Shown: piece after piece, positions 1 through 12,944 of the stretch
Layout of the letters: every line of letters starts with the position of its first letter
How positions within the stretch are numbered: position 1 is the stretch's first letter
Source: Cephalopachus bancanus
Taxonomy: Eukaryota > Chordata > Mammalia > Primates > Tarsiidae
NCBI GenBank assembly: GCA_027257055.1
Contig: JAPVLO010000521.1
Coordinates: 868,001 to 932,000, forward strand
Length of the DNA: 64,000 bases
Reading direction: 5' to 3'
Made by a program: the position numbers and the translations under genes
The notes under the pieces: model-generated
Told to the model about the DNA's origin: nothing
The model's database searches: none
The model's input: the letters and a program-made list of their open reading frames with translations, nothing else

Positions 1-2150
1 GAAACTGTGCCAGCATCTGTTTTTTATTTTTTAATAATGGCCATTATGACTGGTGTAAGGTGGTATCTCATTGTAGTTTTAATTTGCATTTCACTGATGA
101 TGAGTGATGGTGAGCATTTTTTCATATGTTTGTTGGCCATTTGTATATCTTCTTTTGAGAGATGTTGGTTCATGTCATTTGCCCACTTTTTAATAGAGTC
201 ATTTGCTTTTGTCTTGATGATTTGTCTGAGTTTTTTGTAGATTCTGGAGATCAGCCCTTTGTCAGATGTATAGTTTGTGAATATCTTCTCCCATTCTGTA
301 GGTTGCCTATTTGCTCTGTTGAATATGTAGAATGTGCTCTATTGAATTTGCTCTGTTGCTGTGCAGAAGCTTTTTAGTTTAATTAAGTCCCACTTTTTCA
401 TTTTTGTTTTTGTTGCATTTGCTTTTGGAATTTTACCTAGACCAATGTCCAGAAGAATTCTTCCTAGGTTTTCTTCTAGGATTTTTATGGTTTCAGTCTA
501 AGATTTAAGTCTTTGATCCATCATGGGTTAATTTTTATATACGGGGAGAGAAAGGGATCAAGTTTCATTTTTCTGCATGTAGCTATCCAATTTTCCCAGC
601 ACCATTTGTTGAAAAGGTTGTCTCTTCCCCAGTGTCTGCTTTGTTAAAGATCAGTTGGTTGTAGGTATTTGAATTTGTTTCTGGATTCTCTATTCTGTTC
701 CATTGGTCCATGTGTCTGCTCTTATACCAGTGCCATGCTGTTTTGGTAATTACAGCCTTACAGAGTAATTTGAAGTCAGGTAATGTGAAGCCTCCAGCTT
801 TGTTCTTTTTGCTTAGGAATGCTTTGGCTATTCTGGCTCTTTTTTGGTTCCATATGAATTTTAAGGGTTTTTTTTTTCTAATTATGTGAAAAATAACATT
901 GGTAGTTTGATAGGGATTATGTTGAAGCTGTAGATTTCTTTGGATAATATGGTCTTTTTAACAATGCTTATTCCAACCCATGAGCATGGAATGTTTCTCC
1001 GTTTGCTTGTGTTCTCTGCAGTTCCTTTCATCAGAGTTTCATAGTTTTCTTTGTAGAGATCTTTAGCTTTTTGGCTGCTATTGTAAATAAAATCGTGTTC
1101 TTGATTTGATTCTCAGCTTGGTCACTATTGGTGTAGAGCAGTGCCACTGACTTACTGTATGTTGATTTTGTGTCCTGAAACTTCACCAAATTTTTTTTAT
1201 CAAATCCAGAAGTCTTTTGGAGGAGTCCTTAGGCTTCTCTAGGTATAAGATCATATTGTCGGCATACAGAGATAGTTTGATCTCTTCTTTTCCAACTTGG
1301 ATATCCTTTATTTCTCTCCCTTGCCTGATTGCTCTAAGACTTCCAGTACTATGTTGAATAGGAGTAGTGACTCAGGGTAGATGATGTAGAGCATCCTTGC
1401 TTTGATCCACTTCTGAGGGGGATGCCTCTAACTTTTCTCAGTTTAGGACAACATTGGCTGTTGGTTTGTCATATACGACTTTTATTGTTTTGAGGAATAT
1501 TCCCTCTATCCCTGTTTTGCTGAGAGTTTTTGTCATAAAAGAGTGCTTTTTCTGCATCTATTGAAATGATCATATGATTTTTTTAGAAATTTTGTTTATG
1601 TAGTGGGTCACGTTTTTTGATGTGCATTTGTTGAACCACCCTTACATTCCATGACCCAATTGGTCATGGTGGATTATTATTAGTATAGGTGCCGCTGAAT
1701 TCGGTTTGCTAATATTTTATTGAGGATTTTTGCATCTGTGTCTATAAGGGAAATTGGTCTGTAGTTTTTTGGTTGTTGTTGTGTCCTTTCCTAGCTTTGG
1801 TTTCATAGAATGAGTTAAGAAGAATTTCCTTATCTTCAATCTTATGGAATAGTTTCAGTAAAATTGATACTAGTTCTTCTTTGAAAGTCTGGTGAATTTT
1901 TTAGGTCCTGTACCTTTTGTTGTTGTTGTTGTTGGAAAACTTTTAATTACTGTTTCAGTCTTGCTAGCATTGGTCTGTTCAGGGTTTGTATTTCTTCCTA
2001 ATTTAAACTTGGGGGCTATATGTTTCCAAGGCTGTATCCATTTCCTCTAGATAGTCTCATTTGTTTGCACAGAGGTGTTCATAATAGTCCGGATGATCTT
2101 TCGAATTTCTGTCATATCAGTTGTAATGTCTCCATTTTCATTTCTGACTG
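1..2150 (-). mobile_element. L1 ORF2-region fragment, antisense
   Basis: The reverse complement reads as L1 ORF2 from the reverse-transcriptase region to near the C-terminus; the familiar GGTGTAAGGTGGTATCTCAT stretch near the left edge marks the 3' part of ORF2. The 3' end lies outside the window and the 5' end is truncated near 2150. Stops and frameshifts break the reading frame, so it is a dead copy. Confidence 0.92.
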
Positions 2151-2995
2151 AATCTAGAAGAATCCGTTTTTAGAATGTGTCCCTTCCTCGGACTTGCCAG
2201 TGGATCTGACTGGGCTTTAGCCCCACTCTCACTCCTTTGGCCAAACATCTTTCCCAGTGACAACCTACCCCACCGTCCGTGGAGGCCTGCCTTGGTCCTA
2301 TACAGATCTGTGACACATTCGCTGTCCTTTCCCTCACCCCACACGTGGAGCACATCCCACTGAAAACCTGACTTCTGACTGGATTGCAATGATTTTATCA
2401 GAACATCTTGAGATGAAAGCATAAAGAAAAATCAAAGCTTACACTGGTGTTAACGTGGCAATTTCCTGATCTGCTTTTTAAAGCACTCAGGGTAGATGAT
2501 GTTTGGTTGATCTCTTTGTAGCCCCTCCACCCTCATGTGCCTCTCACCTTTTCTCAGGCATTTGTTCTTCAAAACAGCTCACGCACCCCTTCTGTCTCTT
2601 TCGGGACTGCCACCCCATCTGAATACCCTGGGATATTGCTGACAACGTGGCACACACCCCACACTCCACAGCACTGAGTTATAGCTCAAGACTGAGACTG
2701 AGACAGTGAGCTTTGCCTGGGCCGTGTGGGGTATACACACTGTCAGAAGTCTCTCTTTCAATGTGTGAAACGTGTTGCTTGTGGGTGGCTGCAAATCTCC
2801 TTTCTCAAGCTGTTAGTCTCCTCGTGACCAGTATCTCAGTGATGCAGAAGGGCTGATCCCATAAATCACAGATCCCATAAATGATCCCATAAATCACAGA
2901 AAGGAGAAGGGTTAGAGGATGAAAAGAAACAAGGCATGTGGCATATGGGATTAGTGCAGAACCACCCAGATGCCTGCCAGTTCCAATCTTGGCGC

Positions 2996-2998
<3 letters not shown>
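2151..2998. other. Unique DNA, no recognised gene or repeat
   Basis: Short open frames on both strands have no recognisable domain. At about 2857-2900 the phrase GATCCCATAAATCACAG occurs twice with a partial third copy, a small local tandem duplication. Confidence 0.5.
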
Positions 2999-3041
<43 letters not shown>

Positions 3042-3069
3042 TCTCTCTCTATTTCTCTTTCTCTCTCCC
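2999..3069. repeat. (CT)n microsatellite
   Basis: An almost pure CT run with a few interruptions. It creates artefactual Ser-Leu and Arg-Glu open frames on the two strands. Confidence 0.97.
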
Positions 3070-3759
3070 ACTCCCAATCTCTCTCCTCTCCCCCACGCCC
3101 CTATCTACAGGATTAATTTACCTCTTTGTTATTGTTAGCATTTGTTCTGGGAGGTTTTTCTTTTACTAGAACATCTGGCACTATAGTTTCACACCATGGG
3201 GTTTCCTGGAAACACTCTCAGGGAGGAGTTTGAACCTTCACTACTGGAACTAGCCTGGGCCTGAAACGCTGTGAGCTGTAATCTCAGAGCACTTCACGTT
3301 CTCTCCCTTGTTTCCTTTGCAAAACATCATTGCAATCAGCCCCACTGTTTTTCAGTGAGAGGCACTGGCACCCGGCCCAGAGCTGACTGCCAGGGCCTTA
3401 TCCCACAGGGAGTAGAGAAAGTGTAGGCCTGACACAAAGCCCGCCCACCACACCTCGGGGTGGCTCCCACCCCCGGCACCACCTGGCTTCCCAGTGAGGT
3501 CAGAGTGCCAAGGTATGGAGCAGGTTGGGTGGGCACCACCTCCCACCCTGAGAGCCCTGGCCCTAGCCACATTGTTACCCATGAGCCCTACTCACAAGGC
3601 TGACAGTGCAAGGTGGGAAGGCCCCCTGGCCCCTAATCTCTCTAGAGGAGCCACAGGGACCCCTTGATTTTTGGAAGACCCTGATCATTTAAATGAAGAA
3701 TGTTAACTGAGAGATTCTGGAAGGACCCCCTGCCTGTCCCTCCTCCCATGGGGTCCTTC
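3070..3759. other. Unique DNA, nothing recognised
   Basis: Moderately GC-rich around 3350-3600. Two overlapping antisense frames of under 80 codons look like chance. Confidence 0.45.
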
Positions 3760-4112
3760 TCTCCTCTCTGTTCTTGCCTTGACTGTTTTGTCCACACCCA
3801 CAGCTTGCAGAAATTCTCTCCCTCATCATCTTCAGAGGCTGGCTTCTTGTCCTTAAGACTGCAGCGTCAATGCCACCTCTTCCAAGAAGGCTTCCTTCTT
3901 TGACCCCCAGGTTAAAATAACCGCCTAGTGTCTTCAACACACCAGTCTATTTTAATTCTCTGCATGGCACTAACCATGACCAGCAAGTTTGTTAAAAGGT
4001 TTGCCTCTTGGATTTTTACCTGGCCTTACCTGCTAGAGGGGGAGCCTATCTTGTTCACCCAGGATAAGTGTCTGGCCCAAAGTAAGTGTTGAATAAACAT
4101 TTGTTGAAAACA
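3760..4112 (+). mobile_element. L2 3'-end fragment
   Basis: It carries the L2 3' landmarks in order: a CCACCTCTTCCAAGAAGGC-like block, a GGGGGAGCCTATCTTGTTCA-like block, and a terminal GAATAAACATTTGTTGAA. This is an ancient mammalian LINE relic. Confidence 0.8.
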
Positions 4113-4121
4113 TACTGGTTC

Positions 4122-4316
4122 ACAGCTCCTTACTGGTTGTGTCTTCTTGGGAAAGTTACTTAACCTCTCTGTGCCTTGGTTTCTTGTCTTAAAAGCAGGA
4201 CTGATTATGGCGCCTAATTCTTGGGATGGTTGAGGGTATTAGCACAGTAATCCCTGTGCAATCCTTAATAGAGCACACAGGGTGGGCGCACACCAGCACT
4301 AGCTATTATCTCTGTC
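4122..4316 (+). mobile_element. MIR SINE
   Basis: The MIR core is recognisable (GAAAGTTACTTAACCTCTCT), followed by the 3' segment ending in GCTAGCTATTAT-like sequence. It directly follows the L2 tail. Confidence 0.8.
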
Positions 4317-4516
4317 AGCATGTCAGCCCGTCACCCTGGGGCACCTCCCAGTGCTCAGTCTTTTCCAGCTTAGCTGGGTCCTGAAAGAACAAAGAGGAGC
4401 CCAGAACACGGAAGGGACATGCCCAGGGGATGCTGTGGGCAAGTGCAGAAGACAGAAGTGCATGGCAAAGCGGATGGGATGAGGCCACAGAGGTGACGCG
4501 TCCCAAATAGTAACTA

Positions 4517-5649
<1,133 letters not shown>

Positions 5650-6192
5650 TATATGTAGCTGCTCCGGGATCAGCAGTTGGTCTCATGGCAGTCACCTGGG
5701 ATGGCAAAATGTCTCCCACTAGGCCAGCGGCAGGAAGGAGGGTTGGTAGCAGTTAAAGGTATTTCCTTTTGAAAGGCAAGTTGCAACTTTAAAGACCCAC
5801 CAGGCGACAGGCAGGTTTTGTTTAAGAAAGGCCAAGTGGCCAGAGACTGGCCATTTCATGGAAATGCAGAAGAGTAACTAATTCACAGACTTATCTAAAC
5901 CTCCCTTCTGAAGTTGACAGTTTACAACCCTGCAGTTCCTGGAAACCATTTGTTCTTTGAAAAATCTGATTTTGCTGAGTACAACCTTGTAAGATTCCAA
6001 AGGAAATATGTAATCACTCAACACGACCCCCCTCCCTTACCTAAACAAGGGTATAAGACCCCACTTCTCCTGATCTGAAGCGCTCAGTTTGAATGCATTA
6101 GTCCCTTGAGCCCGCTGTGCTAGCCAGCGTAATAAAATTGCCACTTCCTATAATAGCCTCGGTGTCACAGTCTCTCTATTTTTCCCACTACA
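5650..6192 (+). mobile_element. Probable ERV-type solo LTR
   Basis: The 3' half has LTR architecture: TATAAG box at 6052-6057, AATAAA at 6131-6136, then a short pyrimidine-rich U5 ending in CA at 6192. No internal retroviral sequence follows. The 5' boundary is approximate and the family is not identified. Confidence 0.55.
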
Positions 6193-6577
6193 GGGTGACC
6201 ATCTATGTACCTCAACAGAGAAGAGAGGAGAAGGCTATGGGCCTCTGGAAGCTCTTGGCAGCTCAGCCCTGCAGGGGAGACACAGAGGTTTGTCAGGTTT
6301 CCATTTAGGTTCCTCTATGAACCGCCCCTGAGATCAGGATTTGGGTGCAAGTATTCATGTGGAAGTGACCAGAATGCACAATGACTGAGCTGGAACTTGA
6401 GAAAGAGATGGGAGGCAAGCCGATTAAGGGGCATAAACGATTAGAAATGGACCGCTGCAGAGAGCAGAGCCCTGGTTCTACTGAGACCCTTTTAGAGGTC
6501 ATGTGGAACTTAGAGGTCATGTGGAACCTCAGAATGGATCACAGTGGGGTGAGGAATCTGGAGGATATAAATATTGC
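6193..6577. other. Unique DNA with a short tandem duplication
   Basis: At 6490-6530 the phrase TTAGAGGTCATGTGGAAC occurs twice head to tail. Nothing else is recognised. Confidence 0.5.
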
Positions 6578-6690
6578 ACTCAATATTTGGTGATTGAGTG
6601 AACAAATGAATGTGATCAATGTGTCACTGCTCCTGACTCCTGCACCCATGCAGACATTGCTAATCAATCATGATCGTTGTTCATACTGAG
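6578..6690 (+). repeat. Local duplication A, copy 1
   Basis: About 113 bp that recurs at 8093-8205. It begins with an L2/MIR-tail-like ACTCAATATTTGGTGA and continues into otherwise unique sequence (GACTCCTGCAC, GCAGACATTGCTAATCAAT). Confidence 0.75.
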
Positions 6691-7869
6691 AAAGGCCGGA
6701 TTCACCCAGCAACTTCTGTCCCTGTTGATTGAGCAGGGCTCTTGGGTCACTGGTTTCCTGGCACGCCAGGGATTCCCAGGAAGCACCACCAGAGAATGCA
6801 CCCAGGCCTAGAGCCCAGGGAGCCACAAAGCCCGAACAGGGGGTATGAGTGATGCCCAGGGCGGACCAAGGGGATTTGAACCAGGCCCCAACAGTTCCAC
6901 TGCATCTAATGACAAGTAACAGACTTCTTAGAACAACGCCTCATGGAAAGAGGTACTTTAGAGCATCTATTTCAGCTTTCTTTAAATGTCCCAGAAATCC
7001 TTTCAAAATTCCTTAAATAGATGTGATTACATAAATCAGCCTCTGTATGGTTTCTTTAAAAGAAAGATTCATGTGTACGAAACAAAGCCCTCCCCCCTTG
7101 TGACCTGAATTCTGCCCTCCCTGGAATCTTAACCCAGGACCCACAAAGCTCTCTCAGTAGAGACTTTGGACACTGGGAGGAGGTCAGCTCTCACCAGTTT
7201 TCCATGGAGGCCAGGCAGGAAAAGGGATAGAGTGGCCGGCTGCTTTGCAACCCTTTGAAGTTCACATGAAAAGCACAGCAGGGAGGCACACACCCTTCCC
7301 CCAAGTGCACGGAGGGAAAGTGAGCTCAGGAACTCGTGGAATAAACTGGATCCTAATGAAAAAAATAACCTCTCCTCTGAGGTGCCTCTCTACCCACCCA
7401 TCTAGACATAGCTACCTTCAAAAGCCCTGGGCGGTAACAGGCTTACTTTGAACAACAGACCATATCAGGGAAAAATTTCTTGGAATTAGGCCATGGAAAA
7501 ATTCACCCAACTACCACTTGATACCTCGATCCATGAAGCTCCCACCCCCTCAAGCACTTTATAACCCCTATAGGGGCCTTTGGATAATATCCTGATTGAG
7601 CTAAATGCCACATTGGTCTTTGCCAGCAAAGAGGAATTTTCCACAGGCATTTTAAAGAATTGTTATCTTTTTTAAAATGGTGGGTGATTCTGCACAGACA
7701 ATTGCAAGAAAAAAGAAACATCCCCTTACTCCCAGGCTACAGCCCAAGTTGGGGGTCAACTCTTGATCTTAAAAAATATGGAAGCAGGTCCAGAGTTTTT
7801 CTGCAACTATAGCTGTAGAATTAAAATTGCTTATAAACAGCTCCACAGATGATGGTGAAAGAGTCACAA
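6691..7869. other. Unique DNA, nothing recognised
   Basis: No repeat, motif or convincing coding frame was seen on either strand. Confidence 0.45.
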
Positions 7870-8092
7870 GGTGGACAACAAGGAAGTCAAGGTCCTGTGT
7901 TCTTGTTGACTCTTATGAACTAAATGTGTGGCCTTGGATGAAGTATTTGACCTATCTAGGCCTGTAAATTGAGAGGTCAGTCTTGAATAACAAATAGAGT
8001 CAATTCTCAGAGCCTTGCCTTGTATCTAGGATAAAACCTCAGCAACTAAGACTATGCCACAGCCTTAAAAGAGTGTCTGGCATACAGCAGAC
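7870..8092 (+). mobile_element. MIR SINE, divergent
   Basis: The core is recognisable (GTGTGGCCTTGGATGAAGTA), followed by a tail with GTGTCTGGCATACAGCAGAC. It runs directly into duplication A copy 2. Confidence 0.6.
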
Positions 8093-8205
8093 ACTTAATA
8101 TTTGGTGAACGGATGAGTGAATAGATGGGATAAACGTATCACTGCGCCTGACTCCTGCACTCCTGGCAGACATTGCTAATCAATTATGATAGTTTTTCAT
8201 ACTGA
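8093..8205 (+). repeat. Local duplication A, copy 2
   Basis: Partner of 6578-6690 in the same orientation, 1.5 kb apart. Similarity stops abruptly on both sides. Confidence 0.75.
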
Positions 8206-8532
8206 AAGTAGTTGTAGTATCAGAATTCTCAGCATAATGCTCCAGACAGGCACAATCTATTAGTAATCACATGTAAAATGATATCTATTTGCCATACTGG
8301 AATGATCACTTGGATTTTTCCACATTCAATTTTTCTAGCAAGGGAAATACTGAAAGGTAGACTAATTGTCACTCAGAGAAAATAAACATGACTGAATGTT
8401 TTGGTCTTGTCTGTCTGCATAAGAATCTGGATTTGTATCACACTGACTAGGGCAGAAAATCCATTTGTTCAACGTGAAGACCTCAAAAGATCAGGCTACT
8501 TGGAGTCCCTGCAGGCAAATCCACATTTCTAG
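8206..8532. other. Unique DNA upstream of candidate exon
   Basis: No repeat recognised. The stretch ends in CCACATTTCTAG, which could be a weak splice acceptor. Confidence 0.4.
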
Positions 8533-8706
8533 ACCCCTGTGGAAGCCATCCAATTTCTCAACCCAGCCATGGAGAAGAAAACCAGCTCTGAAGCATCTCC
8601 CCATCTCAGCAATCAGACACCTCTGGTCAGTGCTAACTCTAGAAGACCTCAACATCTGGGACCTGGTTCTTCATCTAAGGGTTATGTTCCCACTCAGTTC
8701 TCAAAG
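8533..8706 (+). CDS. Candidate internal coding exon (unproven)
   Basis: A 58-codon open block lies exactly between a possible acceptor (CATTTCTAG, whose TAG closes the upstream frame) and a donor (CAAAG then GTAAAA). Its length, 174 nt, is a multiple of three. The translation starts TPVEAIQFLNPAMEKK and ends GYVPTQFSK; it is Ser/Pro-rich and low in hydrophobics, like a disordered protein segment. I do not recognise the protein. A second frame is also open across much of the block, the polypyrimidine tract is weak, and no partner exon was seen, so chance is a real alternative. Confidence 0.2.
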
Positions 8707-9269
8707 GTAAAACATCAAGAACAACAATGAAAGAAAAAAATAAGTCATAGAAAGACAATAGACAGTGAGATGGAGAGAGGGGTTTCAACATAGAAACCTG
8801 CAATGTTTTTAGCAGCCACCAGCTAAGCCGCCTGGTGACAGTTGGTGGCACCAACCCATGACCTCTGGGGGAGTCCAGAAGCCTTAGTCTTGAGGCACAA
8901 ATATGAAAGTTCGCCAGATGGTTTCTGGAATATCATCAGAAGATCCTGAGTGTCACAAGTTGCCAACCTTCACATTTGAACCCAGAGCTGTGAACATCCG
9001 GGGACAGCTGACAACTCACGCTCCTGGGTGTGGCACCTATGCAGACAAGTCACAGCCATGGCTTCTCTCACCCACTGTCTGTTGCCGTCAGTGCCAGCCC
9101 TCGCCTGGGATACACCTGAAGTCAATGTTGATTGCCACATGCTGAATTAACTGTCTGCTTCTCGATACAAGGAGAACAAACAGAGCACGAAAGAACAGAG
9201 GTCTCTTCTGACCAAAGAGCCCGTTTTCATCATGTTCATCTACCGTTCCTTATCGTCCAGGCTTGATTC
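8707..9269. other. Unique DNA, nothing recognised
   Basis: An 80-codon open frame at 8903-9145 has no recognisable domain. Confidence 0.4.
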
Positions 9270-9466
9270 TGAGGAAATCAATCTTCTAGAACTCTCTGGA
9301 CATGAGAAGAAATGAATGAGGTTTGAATTCATAGCAAATGGCTTGAGTTGGGAGTGAGAAGATTGTACTTTATTGGCCCCAATAATTACTGGAGGTCTCA
9401 GCTATTACTCGTGCTGACTTCAATTAAAATCTCCAGGGCAGTGAATTAGTAAATTAGTGGATTTAA
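9270..9466 (+). repeat. Local duplication B, copy 1
   Basis: A 197-bp block that recurs at 12071-12268 with about a dozen differences by eye. It contains GTACTTTATTGGCCCCAATA. Both ends are sharp. The content is not a repeat family I know. Confidence 0.85.
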
Positions 9467-9969
9467 CAAAAGTCTAGGGAACTAAGAATCAGAGAAGCTA
9501 TTACAAAAGAAAGGGTAGGGGACCTTTAGTTAATAGCTTCCTCGTGCTGAGAAGCCACACCCTCAAGGCTGTCCAGCTTGGAAGAGACCCCATGTAATTC
9601 ACCATGCCCTGTCAGTTTAGCACCATACCATGCTTTCTGGACTAACATAAAGTTTCCTCTAAAGGAAACCTATGAGATAAAATGCTAACTTGTCCAATTT
9701 GGTCAGTGCTAATTCTAGTAAGTAAATATACCCATAACAAAAGAAAACTGTTGGTTAGCACACTTTGACCACAAAATTGTTCCTATCTGTGGCAGACAGA
9801 CCTTCCTGCCCACCAAAGATTTTGTTCCCCTCCAAAATGTCGAGTTGGTCTTGGGAAATGGCTGCCCAGCCAGGGGGCCTACTTGGTCATCTAAGAGTCA
9901 CAGAACTTTTCATAAATGCTCACATAACTGCTCATCGCAATTCGAGAATGGCTCCCCTTACAAAATGGA
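9467..9969. other. Unique DNA, nothing recognised
   Basis: No repeat, motif or coding evidence. Confidence 0.4.
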
Positions 9970-10374
9970 GCCCAGCTGAACACAGAGGCTCACTTATAAT
10001 CCCAGCACTTTGGGAGGCCCAGGCAGGATAATTGCTTGAGTCTGAGACCAGCCTGGGCAACACGGCAAGATCCTGAAGGAAAGAGAGAGAGAGAGAGAGA
10101 GGAAGGGCGGGAGGGAGAGAGGAAGAGCGAGAAAGGGAGGAAGAAAATGAAGGAAGGAGGAAAGAAGGAAAGAAAGAGGGAGAACAGGAGGGAGAAAAGA
10201 AAGGAAGAAAGGGTGGAAGGAAGAAGGAAAATTATCCCAGCATGGTGGCACGTGCCTGTGGTCCCAGCTCCTAGGGACGCTGATGTGGAAGGATCAGGTA
10301 GAGGCTATGGTGAGCTGTGACCGTGCCACTGTACTCCAGCGTGGGCAACAGAGTGAGACCCTGACTCAAAAATA
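9970..10374 (+). mobile_element. Alu with expanded purine linker
   Basis: The left arm ends near 10074 and the right arm resumes near 10232 (CCCAGCATGGTGGCACGTGC). The normally short A-rich junction has become about 157 bp of purine repeat, so the element is about 405 bp instead of 290. Confidence 0.9.
10075..10231. repeat. Purine-only low-complexity tract
   Basis: (GA)n, GGAA and GAAA units with very few pyrimidines, sitting exactly at the Alu inter-arm junction. Confidence 0.95.
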
Positions 10375-11849
10375 ATAAAATAACAAAAGGGAGCCCATCA
10401 AGGAATGTGAATGAAATGGAGGTAAAAATGCAAATGCCCCTGCCCCTTATTCATTCACTGTGTGCTGGCTGGGTATCCGTGGCAGGAAAACATTGGACAT
10501 CATGTGCCTCAGACAACAAAGTCTTTGTCAGCCTGGACTGAAGTAGCGCTTCCCCACTTTCCACCAAACAGAAGAAACTCCTGCATTTGACTGCTGTGTG
10601 AGGAAGAGGTACAATGTTTGCATGAAATCCCTGGAGTTTCTTTGTTCCTGTGGCTAGAGTGCTCTCACTGACCCACTGTCCTTGACTAGAAGATTAGGAG
10701 CCCAACCATTATTCTCTTAGCAAACAAGAGCATACCTCCACCCCACATCCCACCCTGCAAGCTTTAAACAGCCCCAGCATTCAAGATTACTCCCCTAATC
10801 CCCTAGATGGAGACTTGCTTTTGCTCCCATCTGTAACCTGTCACCCAGAAGGGAAGGGGTCAGCCCGCCAGAGGAGGCAGGACTTCCTTTGCCTGGGTTT
10901 GCATCGCTTCTGTTTATAAGGCTGCCAACTTACAAGACATCTTTGCCTTCCTCCTTAGCAAGGATCGTGCCATCTTCAGACATTAGTTATGTGTCTCTGA
11001 CCTTGTCAAATATGCATGCACTCATTTCCTCCAGGTAATAGTGTCTAATGTTTTCTGAATGGCTGAGTAAACTGTCTCCAACCCAACTTCACACATGGTC
11101 CAAAAATACATCTCCAACATATGCTTACTCTAGCCTCTGAACCACCTCTTCCCCTGCTCTCTAATAAAGCCCCATGCAGACTCCCAATCCTAGCTTCCCA
11201 TCAGAGGTGTCCTGCTGTGAAAACGCACGCGAGGGAAACTCTTCCTTCCTAAGCAGTTATGTCTAGGATCTGCCTACCAGCTCTGCTAAGCAGTGATGGC
11301 TTAATTATCTCACAAAGGCGCCCGTCTGCACATCTTGAAAGAACTGACTGCATGTATCTCTTCCCAGCTCCAAGATTCGTGATACCACATCGGTAGCTTG
11401 AAATTAGCCATGGTGGGAGTATTTACACCATGAAAGTTGGCACACACTACGAATCAGCGCATTTTAAAACATGTCGCAGTGAACTGACTGTTAGACGTTT
11501 ACCAGCACACTGTTGTGTGGAGGGGTAGGCTGCAGAACTGCCCGGCCAACAGGAAGCCATGAAGGAAAACTGTCTGGATGCGTTTTTCTTCTCAGAAAGG
11601 ACAGGGGCAAAGCACCCATCTCTAGAGTGGGGACCTGCCCTGTGGGATAGGATTTGATGAGAAAAAATGACTTTTCATGGCAAATAATGGACACACCAAT
11701 GCTGAACTGCCACAGAGAAACAGGCTTCAAGAGGTGGTACGTTGCTTTAGATGTCAGGAAATAGATCCTACATCAGGAATCAGATTCTAATGACTTGCTT
11801 TTCCACTGACCTGGGTGTTTTGCACGTCTTCTAAGGTCCAGCTGTCAAG
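10375..11849. other. Unique DNA, nothing recognised
   Basis: About 1.5 kb without recognised repeats. Scattered short frames only. Confidence 0.45.
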
Positions 11850-12055
11850 CAGAGTGGCAGGCATTGTACATGGGCTAATGTGGTTGACCTCCCATATAGC
11901 CCTACTTCTTGGGCATTAGTATTCCCATTTTTCCAAGGGGGTAATAAAGCTCCAGGCAACTTGCCTAAGGCCACTCGGTGGTAAGGGGTCTGGAGACAAA
12001 TCTGGGTGTGCCTGACCCCAATGTCTACACTATTTGCATCACATCACCAGGTCAC
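11850..12055 (-). mobile_element. MIR SINE, antisense
   Basis: Reverse-oriented MIR core (CAACTTGCCTAAGGCCACTC) preceded by a degenerate CCCATTTTTCC block. Confidence 0.7.
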
Positions 12056-12070
12056 CAAACCTCATTTTAC

Positions 12071-12268
12071 TGAGGAAATCAGTCCTCTAGAACCCTCTGG
12101 ACATGTAAAGAAATGAATGAGGTTTGAATTCTTAGCAATTGGCTTGAGTTGGGAGTGAGAAGATTGTACTTTATTGGCCCCAATAATTAGTGGAGGTCTT
12201 AGCTGTTACCCTGTGCTGACTTCAATTAAAGTCTCCAGGGCAGTGAATTAGTAAATTAGTGGATTTAA
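12071..12268 (+). repeat. Local duplication B, copy 2
   Basis: Direct-orientation partner of 9270-9466, 2.8 kb away. It stops just before an antisense L1 tail. Confidence 0.85.
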
Positions 12269-12289
12269 TTTATGAGCAATAAATGACAA

Positions 12290-12377
12290 ATCTGTGAGTT
12301 TTTTTAAAATAGCATCTTTATTGAGATATAATTCACATACCATAACATTCACCTTATTAAAGTATACAGTTTAGTGG
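12290..12377 (-). mobile_element. L1 3'-region fragment, left part
   Basis: ATTGAGATATAATTCACATA is a typical antisense L1M 3' landmark. The fragment is interrupted at 12378 and resumes at 12945. Confidence 0.85.
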
Positions 12378-12944
12378 TGTCAGGGTTCAAGATGCGCTAA
12401 CCCAAAATATGGCGCCTTGGAAGTTGAGAAAATCACAAAAGCAAGAGAGTGAGGGGGTCATTCTCAGCCTTTCTCCCACCTTGCTATGTGAGAGCCAGTG
12501 ATAAAAGAATGCTCTGGCCTACATCCCTTGAAAGTGGATCATAAGACCCTCACACGACGGGTGTCCCGACACAACCAGAGGCACCAAATGAAGATGAAGA
12601 GACCTCAAAACGAATCCAAAGGAACAGACCTTCCTGAGTTCCCTCTGTGTCATTACCAATAGGCCATATCCTCTTTTTGACCAAATACACTTGCAAGTCC
12701 ATAGAGACAGAAAATATCTTACTGGTTGCCAGGGTCTGCCACTCTCCATCAAACCTAAGCATTAATATGAACAGTTTTCCCTGAGTCTTGAAATCTTTGT
12801 TTCTGAAAGCACCCATGTCACATAAAACTTTGGTGAAATAAACGTGTTATGCTTTTTCTCTTGTTGCCCTGTCCTTTGTCATAGAGGCGCCAGCCATGAG
12901 GATTGCAATGGATGAGGAAAGTATATTGCTTTTTCTTCTCCACA
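12378..12944 (+). mobile_element. Solo LTR, ERV type, inside L1
   Basis: A 567-bp block that starts TGTCAGGG and ends CCACA, with AATAAA at 12837-12842 about 100 bp before the end. The flanking L1 reads continuously if it is removed. Flanking pentamers AGTGG and ATGGG are only partly alike, so the target-site duplication is degraded or the edge is off by a base or two. Confidence 0.8.
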
